This document shows, in pieces, positions 35,130 to 45,926 of a stretch of 64,000 bases of DNA. Each line of letters starts with the position of its first letter. Within the stretch, counting starts at the first letter, position 1. The translations under genes and the position numbers were made by a program. The notes under the pieces were generated by a model that had not been told where the DNA came from, did no database searches, and worked only from the letters and a program-made list of their open reading frames with translations. Origin of the DNA: Neoscytalidium dimidiatum (Eukaryota; Ascomycota; Dothideomycetes; Botryosphaeriales; Botryosphaeriaceae); the NCBI GenBank assembly GCA_037367355.1, contig CM074696.1, positions 4,030,001-4,094,000 on the forward strand, written 5' to 3'.

Positions 35130-37269
35130 TCAGCCCAGCACTTCACTGCCGTCGCCGAAATCCTCATCCATCTCCTCACCGATTGCAGTGGCGCCCATCA
35201 TGGCGGTCACTTGTTGGTGCACATTGACGTTGACAACCATGTCAGTATCGTCGGCATCGTCATACATGGTGCCGTCGGTCTCATATGTTGGATTTGTCTC
35301 TTCCTGGTTGAGATGGTCGCGTAGGCGAGCGACACCGTTGCCGGAGAAGACACAAAAGACATCGCGTTGATGTTCGTTGAATTCTGGACGGCCATTAGCA
35401 TTTCGAGCTCTGTGCGATGCGTACTGTCGGCTCTACATACCAGGCGGCGCCTCGCGACAGAACACTAAAAGGTCCTCGCGCAGGAAAGCTTGCACACCCG
35501 TCAAACTCAGGTGAGTCAAGCGAGGGCAGTTGTTGAGCAATGCGTGGATCCCCTGTAGATGAAACGTCAGCGGAAGTTCTGGAAGTTCATGCACTGATGT
35601 CTTACGTTAAGTGTCAGGAGCGTGCAGTAGCTTAAGTGCACGCGTTCAAGGGAACATGGAACCGTCTGCCCATTCGCACCCTGGTGCCTTTGTCTCGCTA
35701 ATGCCATGATGCTCTTGTCGGTGATGTTGCCGCACTTGACCAGTCCAATACGCTTAAGCTTAGTGAGAGTGGAGAGCTGCTCAACTGACTTATCTGTCAA
35801 GTTCTGGCAACAGGCAAGGTCAATGTAACGGATTCGGGTACACATTCGGATCAATTGTTGGACGCCAGTATCCGTTATGCGCGAGCAGTGGCCGAGATGA
35901 ATGTAGTGGAGATTCTTGCCAAGCTTCGTGATCGCCGCAACAGCGCGGTCGGTGATTTGACGGCATTTCGCCAGAACCAGGTTACGCAAACGCGGGGCAG
36001 CTGCGATGATCTTCTGGACGCCGACATCGTTCAACTCTCCACAATCAGTTAGGTCGAGTATGCGGAGACTCTCATAAGTCGCATCCTGAGGTAGATTGAG
36101 GAATGAGTGATCCGTGATGCGGGAACAGTGCGCCAAGCGCAGTTCCCGCAGATGGCGGCCTTCCCGGATCAGAGCGGTGACTGAAGCGTCTTCCAGATTC
36201 CTGCAGTTTTCTAGGTCGATCTCTAGGATGTAGCGGCAGTTGTTTGCGAATGCCATAACGGCATTATCGGTTATTTGGCTGCAGTTGTTGAATTTGAGCT
36301 TTGGGCAGGGTTAGCAGAGCCTATTATCAACCAAAAGGAGGCGAAACTCACTCTCTTGACATTCCTGCAGCTACGAGCGACGGCTTCCAATGAATCGTCG
36401 CTAATCTTCCTGCATCCGCTGATATTCAAACCCTGTAGCTTCAGGCAATTCTTAGCCAGTGCGTACATGGTCCGGTCCGTAAGGTTCTCCAATTCAGTCA
36501 CGTCCAGGGCCAGCAAGCTGCGGTTGCCTTCAAGCATGCTCTCAAGGCTAAGATCTGTGAGCTTGACACACTTCGTGAGAGTCAGGCGCTCGATCCTCTT
36601 GCAGCTTGAGAAGGGTTGAAGAGTGCCATCGCTGACTTCCACGCCGAGGGTCGAGAGGTTGAGCCTCTTGACTAGGGTCTGGTAGTCGAAATAGCTGTCC
36701 ACTTTCCTGAGAGCCTGCACCACGGTGTGGACGCTCGGCCACTTGTTCGTCTGCGGGCGGTGCCAGAGCAAGCCTACGCTATTCCGAGCCCAGTCCTTGG
36801 AAACAAGCATACACGACTTCAGGTCGGCCGGCGACGAGAGCTTTGCGAATATGGAGATCATGAGCTCGGCAGGGAGGCGAGATATAGGCGAGAGACGGCA
36901 TCTCTCCTCCATCTCGCGGGCGTATGCATCTTCCTCCGAGGTGGAGGGAGCGATGGACGACTGGGAGTCGTTGGCCTGCAGCATGAACGAGTCGTTGTCG
37001 TCGTCGGGGCAGCGCTCGGGTGAGGTGGAGGCAGATGAGTCGGAACTGGCACGTCCGCCAGGCAGGCGCTCTTGTCGGCGTGAGCGGGTCATGGTGTGGG
37101 CGCGCGGGGGAGGAGCGAGTGCGGCGTCAGGGCGGGAGGGTGCGAATAAGGGAGTAGCTCGCCCGGCGGTCGGGGTGGAGCTTGACGGAGTGCTTCCCAG
37201 TGAGTCCAGACTGGCGGCTGCGTGCGACGCGGCACGCGGTGTTCTTTGTGAGTGGATGTGTTGAGGCAC
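35130..37269 (-). CDS. GRR1: GRR1-like F-box/leucine-rich-repeat protein
   Basis: Predicted SCF(Grr1) adaptor, linking nutrient sensing and the cell cycle to ubiquitination. Four exons, 37269-36352, 36298-35606, 35552-35441 and 35383-35130, 658 residues; introns of 53, 53 and 57 nt, all GT-AG. The N-terminus is Ser/Pro/Arg-rich. The F-box is SRLPAELMISIFAKLSSPAD with LKSCMLVSKDWARNSVGLLW. About a dozen Cys-type LRRs follow, such as LEAVARSCRNVKRLKFNNCS across the first splice, and many CxxITD units. The C-terminus after exon 4 is acidic (DDADDTDMVVNVNV, EEMDEDFGDGSEVLG). Met at 37269 is the first in frame; a later Met before TRSRRQERLP is an alternative start. Confidence 0.93.
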
Positions 37270-37677
37270 GCTGCGCTTCCGGGGCGCGCAGGCGATCTCG
37301 GACGGGCAGGGCCGAGCTGGCGGGAGCGAGAGGAAGGGCGCGTTGGAAGGTGGTGGGCGAGGGGCAGAGAGCGAGCAGAGCGGGGGGAAACAGCTGCTTT
37401 GGGCGGAGATCGGAGGGAGAGGATGTTGTTTCGAAGGAAGGGCAGGAGGTGGCTATTATCGGGTCGACGCAGCGTCTATGGCCGACGCGCGATGGGCCAG
37501 TGACATAGGCTGAGGCGTGGCAGGGACTGCGCTAGCTGCGAAACCGTGCACGGTCGGGAGCGGCGGGCAGGCGGGCAGGCGGGTGTGTCCCGGCTGCAGG
37601 TGGAGGGATCGAGGGGCGCGGAGGCTGCGAGGGGAAAGTCAATGACAGGCTACGCTGAGCCGGTCTTGTAGGCGCGC

Positions 37678-37721
37678 AGAAGCAGAGGCAGAGGCAGCGG
37701 CAGAGGCAGAGAGGCAGAGGT
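37678..37721 (+). repeat. Imperfect GCAGAG/GGCAGA tandem repeat
   Basis: About seven imperfect 6-bp units rich in G and A, in the leader region of the GRR1-like gene, with one GCGGCAG variant and one doubled GAGAG. A low-complexity microsatellite-like tract. Confidence 0.8.
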
Positions 37722-39699
37722 GTCGAGCGTTGAGGGGGCTAGGAGCTGGGAACCCCCGCGATGCGATGCTTGCTGACTGACGCCCTCCGACTGGCGCAGA
37801 GCAGCCGCCGACCTCGATGCCTCGCCGTCTGCGATCACCATCACGTGTGCGCTCCTCGGCGGACAACTCACTCACCGGGCCTTTCGAAAGCGCGCGCGCG
37901 CGAGCTGTCCAACGGCCAGCCTTGCATCACATCATCCCATTACGGACTCCTTAGGCCACGGTCCAAGGCCCGTCCAGCCCTGGCTCGGCGTGGCGCTCGC
38001 CGCCCCAGATCCGCCCAACGCCATCTCGTTTCGATCCGCGGCTGCACCATCGTGGCCGCGCCTTCGAGAGCAAATCTCTACGTCTTCTAGCCGCCCTTCT
38101 GACGTGCCTCGTACGAGCTACGTCCGACGCGTCGAGCACCTACTTACCTGCTTGCTAGCTACTTGCTTTTATCTGTCGTGAACGCCTCGCCTCCGTCGTC
38201 ATCGCTCACAGAAGCAAAGCCTCCACCATTCGTCAGCTGCCGCCTCTGGGCCCCAGCTGCTCACAGCAGCCGTCTTCTGAGAACCACGGCATCGGCATGC
38301 AAGTAGAGAGGTTGGCTCTGGTTTTGGGCATTGCCTCTTCCGGTGCAATTGACATGGAGCGGGACCTGTCTCCGACAGCTGCTGGCTGGCTTCGTGCCAC
38401 CTCTGCTGCCCTCGCTACGTCAGGTCTTGGTCCTGCATCATCTGAAGCGCGCGATCTGAGTGTTATTGCAATGGCAGCACAATCTCCGTCGTGGTATGAG
38501 GGACATCCGTCAGAACGGACACCGTGGCTGCCTACTCCATATCCCCACGCAGCGAAGGCATAATGCCCCTTCGGCCATAGAAATGTTCCACGGGAGGACG
38601 TTATGCTACCTGTTTGATACTACAGGGCACAGAATTGCTCGATATGGAAATGGCGCCGGGCCTCGCTGTGCCGAACCGCAGCGGTACACGCCCCGGTCAC
38701 ACTTATGTTTGGTTTCGAGTTCACTTCATGCAAGCCTATGCGTCTGCGAAGCCGCTCTCTGCCGGTTCAGCGCGGCCCACGCTGATACTGGCGCACTGTG
38801 GCCTTTGTCGGTCGGCTAGGACGCAGCGCAGTATGTCGTCGAGGTATGCGCTGTCAGAGGGCGCGGAATGCGGAGCTGTTTCAAGTAGGCCAGGCCAGGG
38901 AAGATGGCCCAGCGGCTCCAGACCCTGCGGCACTCGAGAGCAGCCGACGGCCCCCCTTGGCCCAGACAGGGCAGCAGGTGTTTGGGATGAGGCACGGAAG
39001 AGTGCTAAGCTCACCAAAACGGTGTCGTGACAGGAGGGCCGCAGAGCTTAGCAGCGGCGCAACAAGCCGGGCCCGCAGTCCCAGTGTCCCAGTGCGCAGC
39101 GGTGACAGCTGCCCACCTCACCTCGCGCGTCCGCACAGCGAGGCTCGGATCACGATGCCGGGCACGTGTGGTGTACAGTGCAGGCGGCGCGGGCGAGTGA
39201 CTCAAGGCTGCAGTCCCCACTGCTGGCAGCGGGGCCCTCGGGCGGTGGGCATGCGCCGCTGAGGGCTGCGAATGGCAGGCAGGGTCGCGCATGACGGGGG
39301 CGCATGTGTGAGGTGCATCGCGCTCCGCGGCGCGCGAGTCGGAGGCGGCATCGTCAACGAGATCTCCGCAGGGCGGTCTGCGGGCTGGGAACGCGGTCTG
39401 CAGGCAAGTTGGCAGCCCAGCTGCCGGCGAAGCGGTGCTGCCTGCGCTGCGCACTCGCTCCTGTCGCCGCGAGCCCCTTTTTAGTGGCCAAGGCTGATTG
39501 GGTGCGGTCGGGCTTGGGCGTGCTGCTGGTCCTCGAGCGGGCAGATCCTCGCCGAGATCCAGGGCAGCCACTGTACCGCAGGCTGCTTGGGAACCGTTGC
39601 CGCCTCAGACCCGGACTGCAACACCCAGCTCCCAGGCCAGCCCTTCTCTGCTGCGCTGCCTTGCCCGCGACAGCTCCCTGCCCGGACTGCCGCCGCCCT

Positions 39700-39714
39700 A
39701 TGTCTCCTCGCTGA
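39700..39714 (+). promoter_or_regulatory. Short upstream ORF before the kinase gene
   Basis: ATG TCT CCT CGC TGA, encoding MSPR, ends 48 bp before the kinase ATG at 39763. If it lies on the mRNA, it could lower or regulate initiation at the main start. The transcript start is unknown. Confidence 0.4.
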
Positions 39715-39762
39715 TCTGCCTTACGCTCCCTTCTTGCCGCCGGGCAAGCTACCGCAGTCCCA

Positions 39763-42700
39763 ATGACGTCTCAATACCACCCCTCAACCGTAAACCGCCC
39801 TGGCGCCTTCCACGCTCCCCACCACGCCGTCCACCACAATGCGCCGCCCGGCACCTTCGCCCCCGGCACCAAGGTGCAGGTCGGAAACCACCGCGTCGTC
39901 GTCGAGAAGTATCTCTCTGAGGGAGGCTTCGCCCATGTCTACGTTGTCAGGGTGCCCAACAAGGCGGGGGACAAGTACGACGTAGCCGTGCTCAAGCGTG
40001 TCGCCGTGCCGGACAAGGACGCGCTGGCGAACATGCGGACCGAAGTTGAGACCATGAAGAAGCTAAAGGGACACCGCAAGATCGTCTCCTACATCGACTC
40101 GCACGCCTCGCAGCTCAAGGGAGGCGGTTACGAGGTCTTCCTGCTCATGGAGTTCTGCGCCGGCGGAGGCCTAATCGATTTCATGAACACCCGCCTCCAA
40201 AACCGCCTGACCGAGCCCGAAATCCTGCACATCTTCTCGGATGTCGCCGAGGGTGTTGCCTGCATGCACTACCTCAAGCCGCCGCTCCTTCACCGCGACC
40301 TCAAGGTCGAGAACGTCTTGATATCCACCCACGGCACGTCAAGGGTATACAAGCTGTGCGATTTCGGCTCGACTGCGCCTCCGCGCCCGGCAGCCACCAA
40401 TGCGGCGGAGGGGCGTTTGATCGAGGATGACATCCAGAAGCATACCACGATGCAGTACCGCAGTCCGGAGATGATAGACGTCTACAGGAGACAACCCATT
40501 GACGAAAAGAGCGACATCTGGGCGCTGGGCGTCCTCTTGTACAAGCTCTGTTATTACACAACGCCTTTCGAGGAGCAGGGGCAGATGGCTATTCTGAATG
40601 CAACCTACAAATTCCCGCACTATCCTCCCTTTTCGGATCGGTTGAAGAGTTTGATAGGTATGCTTTTTCTCGGCAGGCTCGTTTTAAGACATGCTAATCA
40701 CTGCCATCAGCATGGATGCTCAAGGAAAACCCCCAGCAACGACCGAACATTTACCAAGTGGTCAAGGAGGTTTGCGCTATGCGCAACAGGGATTGCCCTA
40801 TCAAAGACGTGCGTTGTCTAGCAACTCTCCTGAGATCGCATACTGACCCTGTGTAGATATACTCTAATAGAAGTCAATCGGAGACACGCAACAACCAACA
40901 GCTTCCTTCGCCTGAACCCAAGGTCACGTCGCCGCCGCCCATGATTGGGCTTTCCAAGGCTGCGCCCGTCCAGCAGGTTCAGGTTCTTCCTGAGATTACG
41001 CCAATGAGACGCGGAAGGCCGACAGCGCCAACTCAACAAGCCACCGCGGCGCACCATAGTCCATCACCCATGAGAGGAGCCACAAGCGATCCATTCGCGG
41101 CGCTAGATTCTACAAACGTTGCGGTCAGATCGGCTGCAGCCGATGAGTTGGCGCAGAAATTCCCTTCTCTTGACGAGTTCTCGCTGCTGCATGACCGTGG
41201 CGGCAAGTTCCAGTTCTCCAGCGATTCTCCTGTGGAGCCTCCAAAAGTTGAAGCTATCCACAAGCGTGTTGCAGAAGCATTGGCAGATGAGGCCTTTTCG
41301 ATACCCAATCAGCCTCCGCCGAAGAGAGAGCAACCTCCGTCTTCGAGTTCCTCCGCCTTTCCGTCGAGATCAGACTCGCTACGAGCAGGCCAAAATCTAT
41401 CTTCTGATCCGCGGTCCGAGTCAAGATCACCACAAATCTCCCAGATTCAACAGCCTCAACCGCAGAGAGTTGCCATGGTCTCAACTGGGATTCAAACGTC
41501 GCCTCCTTCATCCCCAGTTCTAAAGCCAGAACCACAGAAATTTGAGCCTCCCAAATACCCCGAAGTCAATCAACGTCCTATTTGGCGCGTCCCGAAACAG
41601 TCAAGCCATCAAAGAGCTCTTAGCCAGCCGAGATCATCGGAGGAACCAAGATCGGTGCCTTCGTCTTCTTCGTTGAAGCCAGAAACGCAGCCATCGCTGC
41701 CACCAAGACCTGCCTACCTTGAAATGCATCGTTCGAAGTCTCAAACGGCAACCCTGCAACTGCCTCAATCACCCGCGTCATCTAGGCCGTCTTTAGAAGG
41801 GTCCAGACCATCTGCCCTGGATCTCACTGATCCAATCAGTCGGTCAAAGTCTGCGAACTCAAGAGCGAGGCCCTCGAGTGTTCACGTAGAGTCAAACCTA
41901 GACTTTTTGCGTGACCGCGAAGCCTCGCGGAAGGGTGATCGCGTTGCTAATCTCATTGATACGGAGACCGATCTCAGCAGGGTGAGGTCTGCTCCGGCAA
42001 TAGATCCTAAGCTAGAAGAGACAAACATTGCCTCCAACGTCGACTTCCTGCGAGCTATGGAAAGCGACGATAACAGCCGGAAGAGAGAGCATCGCCGCAC
42101 TAGCAGCAATGCAAGCAAGTACTCCAAGAGGTCCAGTCTTCCCTCCTTGTCCAACACTAAGAATATTCTTGCCGGAAAATTCGGTGATGCATTCCGGAGG
42201 TTCGAGAACAATGCTAGCCAACGGGAGCCTCAGCGCACGCCTAGCCCTCAGTACGATCGGGGTAACCCGCAACTCACCCCCATAGCAGGCTCTGAAGCCA
42301 CTGGCGAACGTAGCGATGATGAGACAGCCATCGACGAAACTCAAGATTTACCTCCCGAAGTCCGTCGTGAGCTCGAACGTCGCAGGCTCTCGCAGGAAGA
42401 GAAGCGTGTTGCTGAAGCAGCTGCTGAGTACCGCAAGCGTCTTGAAGAGCAGGGAGAAAGCGGCAAGGGGAGACCTGCTGGAGGACCATCAAAGGCTTCG
42501 ACTATTCAAGATCGTGTTAAGAATTTGCTCCAGGACAGCACTCAAACGTCTCCGAAGCGCACTGCCGAGGGTTACGGTCGCTACACGGAACGAGAGAGTG
42601 GGGTGGTGGACAAAGGCAAGCCACCCCCCGTGGCGAAGAAGCTTCCCTCTCTTCCATCCGGGGCCCCTCAATCGGAATTGACTTACCGGCCGGCGCGTCC

Positions 42701-43043
42701 GCAACAGCCTCCATCGACATCACAGGCACAAAGCTCCATTGCTCCGAGTTCTTCACCGTCGCTCTCACAATCCAATCGGCCGCCTCCAGCTCCGCCAAAG
42801 CCGAAGGCATTGCGCACTGGTGGCCAATCTGAGTCGCCTAACCCGAACAATTTCCCTCCGTCTCCACAGAAGCCCCCCTCTCGTTCAGGCCCACCGGCAG
42901 ACCCAAGCGTAGGCATGGATAATGGTCTAGGAATCAACACGGATGAGTGGGAGGCGAATTTCAGCAAAAGGTATCCGAGTTTAAGCGGTTTGGAAATGGT
43001 CGAGATGGAGGTGCCGAACGGTAACCGCATTCGTGATGTATAG
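39763..43043 (+). CDS. Ark1/Prk1-type (NAK family) serine/threonine kinase
   Basis: Predicted kinase of the Numb-associated/Ark-Prk family, which controls actin patches and endocytosis at the plasma membrane. Three exons, 39763-40657, 40711-40808 and 40857-43043, 1059 residues; introns of 53 and 48 nt. Kinase domain at about residues 45-345: Gly loop LSEGGFAHVYVVRV, typical of NAK kinases; VAVLKRV with Lys about 78; HRDLKVEN with Asp about 179; DFG Asp about 200; then TTMQYRSPEMIDVY and EKSDIWALGVLLYKLCYYTT. The first splice restores SLIAWMLKENPQQRPNIYQV. The C-terminal 700 residues are Pro/Ser/Gln-rich and disordered, with PPXPP-type SH3-binding motifs (PPPAPPKPKA), as in yeast Ark1/Prk1. 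The far C-terminus has a conserved-looking block (DEWEANFSKRYPSLSGLEMV). Confidence 0.93.
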
Positions 43044-43922
43044 AAAAAGCAATCCATACTTGACAAGGACATGTCTTGAAAAGTTGAATGGAGAAGCGGA
43101 GTTGGCATGATAGACGGTGGGCATCAGGGATTTTGCATGTATCGAACACGGGAGGTCGAGAAAGCTGTGGTGGAATCATCGTGTTTGAATAGGTTCTCTT
43201 CGATCCCGTTAAGCAAACAGAGCGCGGAGTAGGGAGCGCAGGTAGATGTTGGAAGTATCTTTAGTAAAGCGGTTGCATGTTGAAATATAAGGTTTCTTCG
43301 TCCGGACTAAGCCATGGAAAGTAGTAACAGCTGTCGTCTAGGAAGGCATGACATCGGGAGCGGAGTGGACGACAAGAGCTTGGCGCCTGCGCGGAAGAGC
43401 TCCGCGGCGATGACGCGGGGCAGCATGAAAATCTTGGCTTCACAGTTCACAAACCACCTAATCTGAAGGTGCTCTTTTGCGCAACGAGCTTCTTTCTTCC
43501 CTGTACATATAGTCGCCTAGCGCGATCGAGCTCGAAAGCAAATACCACCGAGAAGGTTCTACAGCAACCCTGCGCCGAGCCCCTGCACACCGCTTTACCC
43601 GCCAGATAAGAGGCTACAAGAGGGTGCCCCACCGCCCATATATCACTCCCATCACGGGCCAGCCACGCGAGTGAAACCGACGAGCTACAGCTCAACCACC
43701 GGTTGAACGGGATCGGCAATCAGACGTCCATCCATTGCCTCCTTCATTTCCCGTCTCCACCTCCCCATCCACCGCAGCCTTCCATCACATATATACAGAA
43801 AGAAAAAAAAAAAAATAAACCACAGCTGTGTCCACCACAACTCTCTCATTCCACGGGAGCTCTCTCGGGCAACTGAAGAGAAGAAGAGGAAAAACAACGG
43901 CCAGAGTCGAAAAGACTGCCAA
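43044..43922. other. Intergenic, kinase to EFM7-like gene
   Basis: 879 bp holding the 3' region of the kinase gene and the promoter and leader of the methyltransferase. A run of A lies at about 43803-43816. No gene is supported. Confidence 0.5.
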
Positions 43923-45073
43923 ATGCTCCCCGCCCTCCTCCGCATCACGCCGCGCGACCCGCACGACGACCCGGAGGACGTGTTCGCCACCGCGCTCGGC
44001 ACCATCTTCACGGACGACCTGCGCAACCAGCACGGCGACCCGGGCGCGCTCATCACCTACCTGTCGCGCCGCCTCGACCGCGGCCTCGACCTCGAGGTCG
44101 CGGATCCGGCCGGCGAGGAGGAGCGCAGGAAGTTCGCGCACTACCTGTGGAATGCGGGTGTCCTGATGGCGGAGCTGTGCGGCGGGCGGCCGAGGTGGGG
44201 CATCGAGGGGGCCGGCGCGGATGGGAGGGATCGGGTGTTGGATGGGTTGGAGTGGAGGTTGGTGGGGGGAAGGGAGTGGTGGGTGGACGAGGGTGAGGAG
44301 GGGAAGTGGCGGGTGGAGGGGGAGCGGGTTTTGGAACTTGGGGCAGGTGGGTGAAAAAAAAAAAATACAGAATATTGACAAGTGGCGGTTGGTGTGGTTT
44401 TGTTTTTCGGTGCCACTTTGGATGGTCTTTTCGCACGCGCGGCAGAAACGCTGATGACATATCTGGAACATCTTAGGCGTGGGACTTGCCGGGATTGTGA
44501 GCACCCTCATCGGCGCGGAAGAAGTGAGTATCATCTTCCTGAAACGCCTTTTCCCCTGAGTCTCAAGATTCTATGCTAAGTGGCTTCTTTATACTTATAC
44601 AGGTCGTAATATCGGATTATCCCGCTCCGGAGATACTCAAGAACCTCAAGAAGAACGTGAAGACGAATATTCCGGAGGAGTTGCAACCGAGAGTCAGGGT
44701 GGAAGGTCATCTTTGGGGAGATTTAACTTCTCCATTCGCAACAGCCAATGCCGGAAGATTCACCAGAATATTGGCAGCAGACTGTTTGTGGATGCCGCAG
44801 GAGCACCGCAACCTGGCGAAGTCGATGCGACATTTCTTATCGCCAGACCCAGGTGCGAGGATATTCGTCATAGCCGGTTTCCACACTGGAAGAGCTAAGA
44901 TGGCACCTTTCTTCGAGATTGTGGAAGAGGAAGATCTAGAGGTGGACGAGATCTTCGAGATGGACGCGGAGGCAAGACGTCGAGAATGGGCCTTTGAGAG
45001 GGATGGAGGAAGGGAAGACCACGGAGAAAGGAAGAAGTGGCTGGTGATTGCCCAACTCAAGCGGAATCAGTGA
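43923..45073 (+). CDS. NNT1/EFM7-like protein methyltransferase
   Basis: A class I SAM-dependent methyltransferase of the METTL21-like group. Yeast Efm7 (Nnt1) modifies the N-terminus and Lys3 of eEF1A; the same role is inferred here. Three exons, 43923-44346, 44477-44523 and 44603-45073, 313 residues; introns of 130 nt (GTGGGT...TTAG, with an A13 run at its start) and 79 nt (GTGAGT...ACAG). The joined motif I is VLELGAGVGLAGIVSTL, followed by EEVVISDYPAPEILKNLKKN, the family's acidic strand with an S-D-Y-P motif. The C-terminal half has FTRILAADCLWMPQEH and FVIAGFHTGRAKMAPFFEI, both expected in NNT1 proteins. It converges on the EFM4-like gene with 52 bp between stop codons. Confidence 0.88.
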
Positions 45074-45125
45074 GGGGCGGGCTACCTCACGGGACTCTTG
45101 TGAAGCAACTCCTATGCCCATAGCA

Positions 45126-45926
45126 TCATGAGGATAGCTCTCCAGGTGCTGCCTCGCCCTTCTTCCTAAAGCACAGCGTGCACACCTTTGACCCAGACTT
45201 GCCACCAAACATGAAGCTCGGATACTTGATCGCATCCTCGTACTCCAGTAATCCTCCCTCGACCACAAACCAGGTCTTCAACTCATCCGCTGTCCAATTG
45301 CAGCTCGTGATCAAGAGTAGACCGCCCTGCTTGATCAACGGCTCAACCTTTTCCCTATAACCCTCGAAAATACGCCTGCCCTGCGCATCCGTTTCCGCGC
45401 TTAGGCTGATCGCATCGAACGTGCCCTTATCCAAAACAACATCGAACCCACCTTCCAACCAATCCTTCCCCGGCTCCTGGCCCAAAATGTCCCATTCCTC
45501 AAAGTGTATATCTTCAACATGCTCGCTCTGGCCATCCGCCCTCCTCTTCTCCCCTATCCTCCTCGCCAGCTCCACACTCTTCGCGCTATAATCCACGCCC
45601 ACCATCCGGCCTCTCCACCCCTCATCCCTTAGTGCGAATAGCAGGTGTCCATTGCCCGTGCCTAGGTCCAAGAAACTGGTCGAGTCAGCCTCGGCTTCCG
45701 CACCTTCCTCATCGTCGCCTTTCACCAGCTTCCAATCGTCGGCCAGGTCATCGAGGTACGAGAGCATGCGCTCCTCGGCGCCCGCATCGCTGAACCAGAT
45801 CGTGCCCTCGTCGGACGGATGCTCTGCGTGATTGGCGATCTCGCGCTCGTAAGCCGCGTCCCAGTAGGCTTTGGTGCCGAGATCCGAGGGGTCTAGATGG
45901 GTGGGCTTGTCTTCGGAGGCGGTCAT
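45126..45926 (-). CDS. EFM4: EFM4-like eEF1A lysine methyltransferase
   Basis: A class I SAM methyltransferase resembling yeast Efm4 (See1) and METTL10, which methylates a lysine of eEF1A. Single exon, 266 residues. The start MTASEDKPTHLDPSDLGTKA was chosen because LDPSDLGTKAYWDAAYEREI is the conserved family N-terminus; the frame is open to 46076, but that extension has no family similarity. Motifs: TIWFSDAGAEERMLSYL, motif I SFLDLGTGNGHLLFALRDEG, VGVDYSAKSVELARR, FDVVLDKGTFDAISLS and the C-terminal LLLITSCNWTADEL. An acidic insert (GDDEEGAEAEAD) precedes motif I. It lies tail to tail with the EFM7-like gene, so two predicted eEF1A methyltransferases are neighbours. Confidence 0.9.
   Translation of the reverse strand: MTASEDKPTHLDPSDLGTKAYWDAAYEREIANHAEHPSDEGTIWFSDAGAEERMLSYLDDLADDWKLVKGDDEEGAEAEADSTSFLDLGTGNGHLLFALRDEGWRGRMVGVDYSAKSVELARRIGEKRRADGQSEHVEDIHFEEWDILGQEPGKDWLEGGFDVVLDKGTFDAISLSAETDAQGRRIFEGYREKVEPLIKQGGLLLITSCNWTADELKTWFVVEGGLLEYEDAIKYPSFMFGGKSGSKVCTLCFRKKGEAAPGELSS

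Larger units (their letters stand above)
37270..39762. promoter_or_regulatory. Long divergent leader region, GRR1-like / Ark-type kinase
   Basis: 2.5 kb of mostly GC-rich DNA between outward-facing genes. Frames are Arg/Ala/Pro-rich shadows on both strands without motifs, so I read it as long promoters and leaders. It holds GCAGAG-type repeats at 37678-37721 and a five-codon upstream ORF (MSPR) at 39700-39714, 48 bp before the kinase start. Confidence 0.55.
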
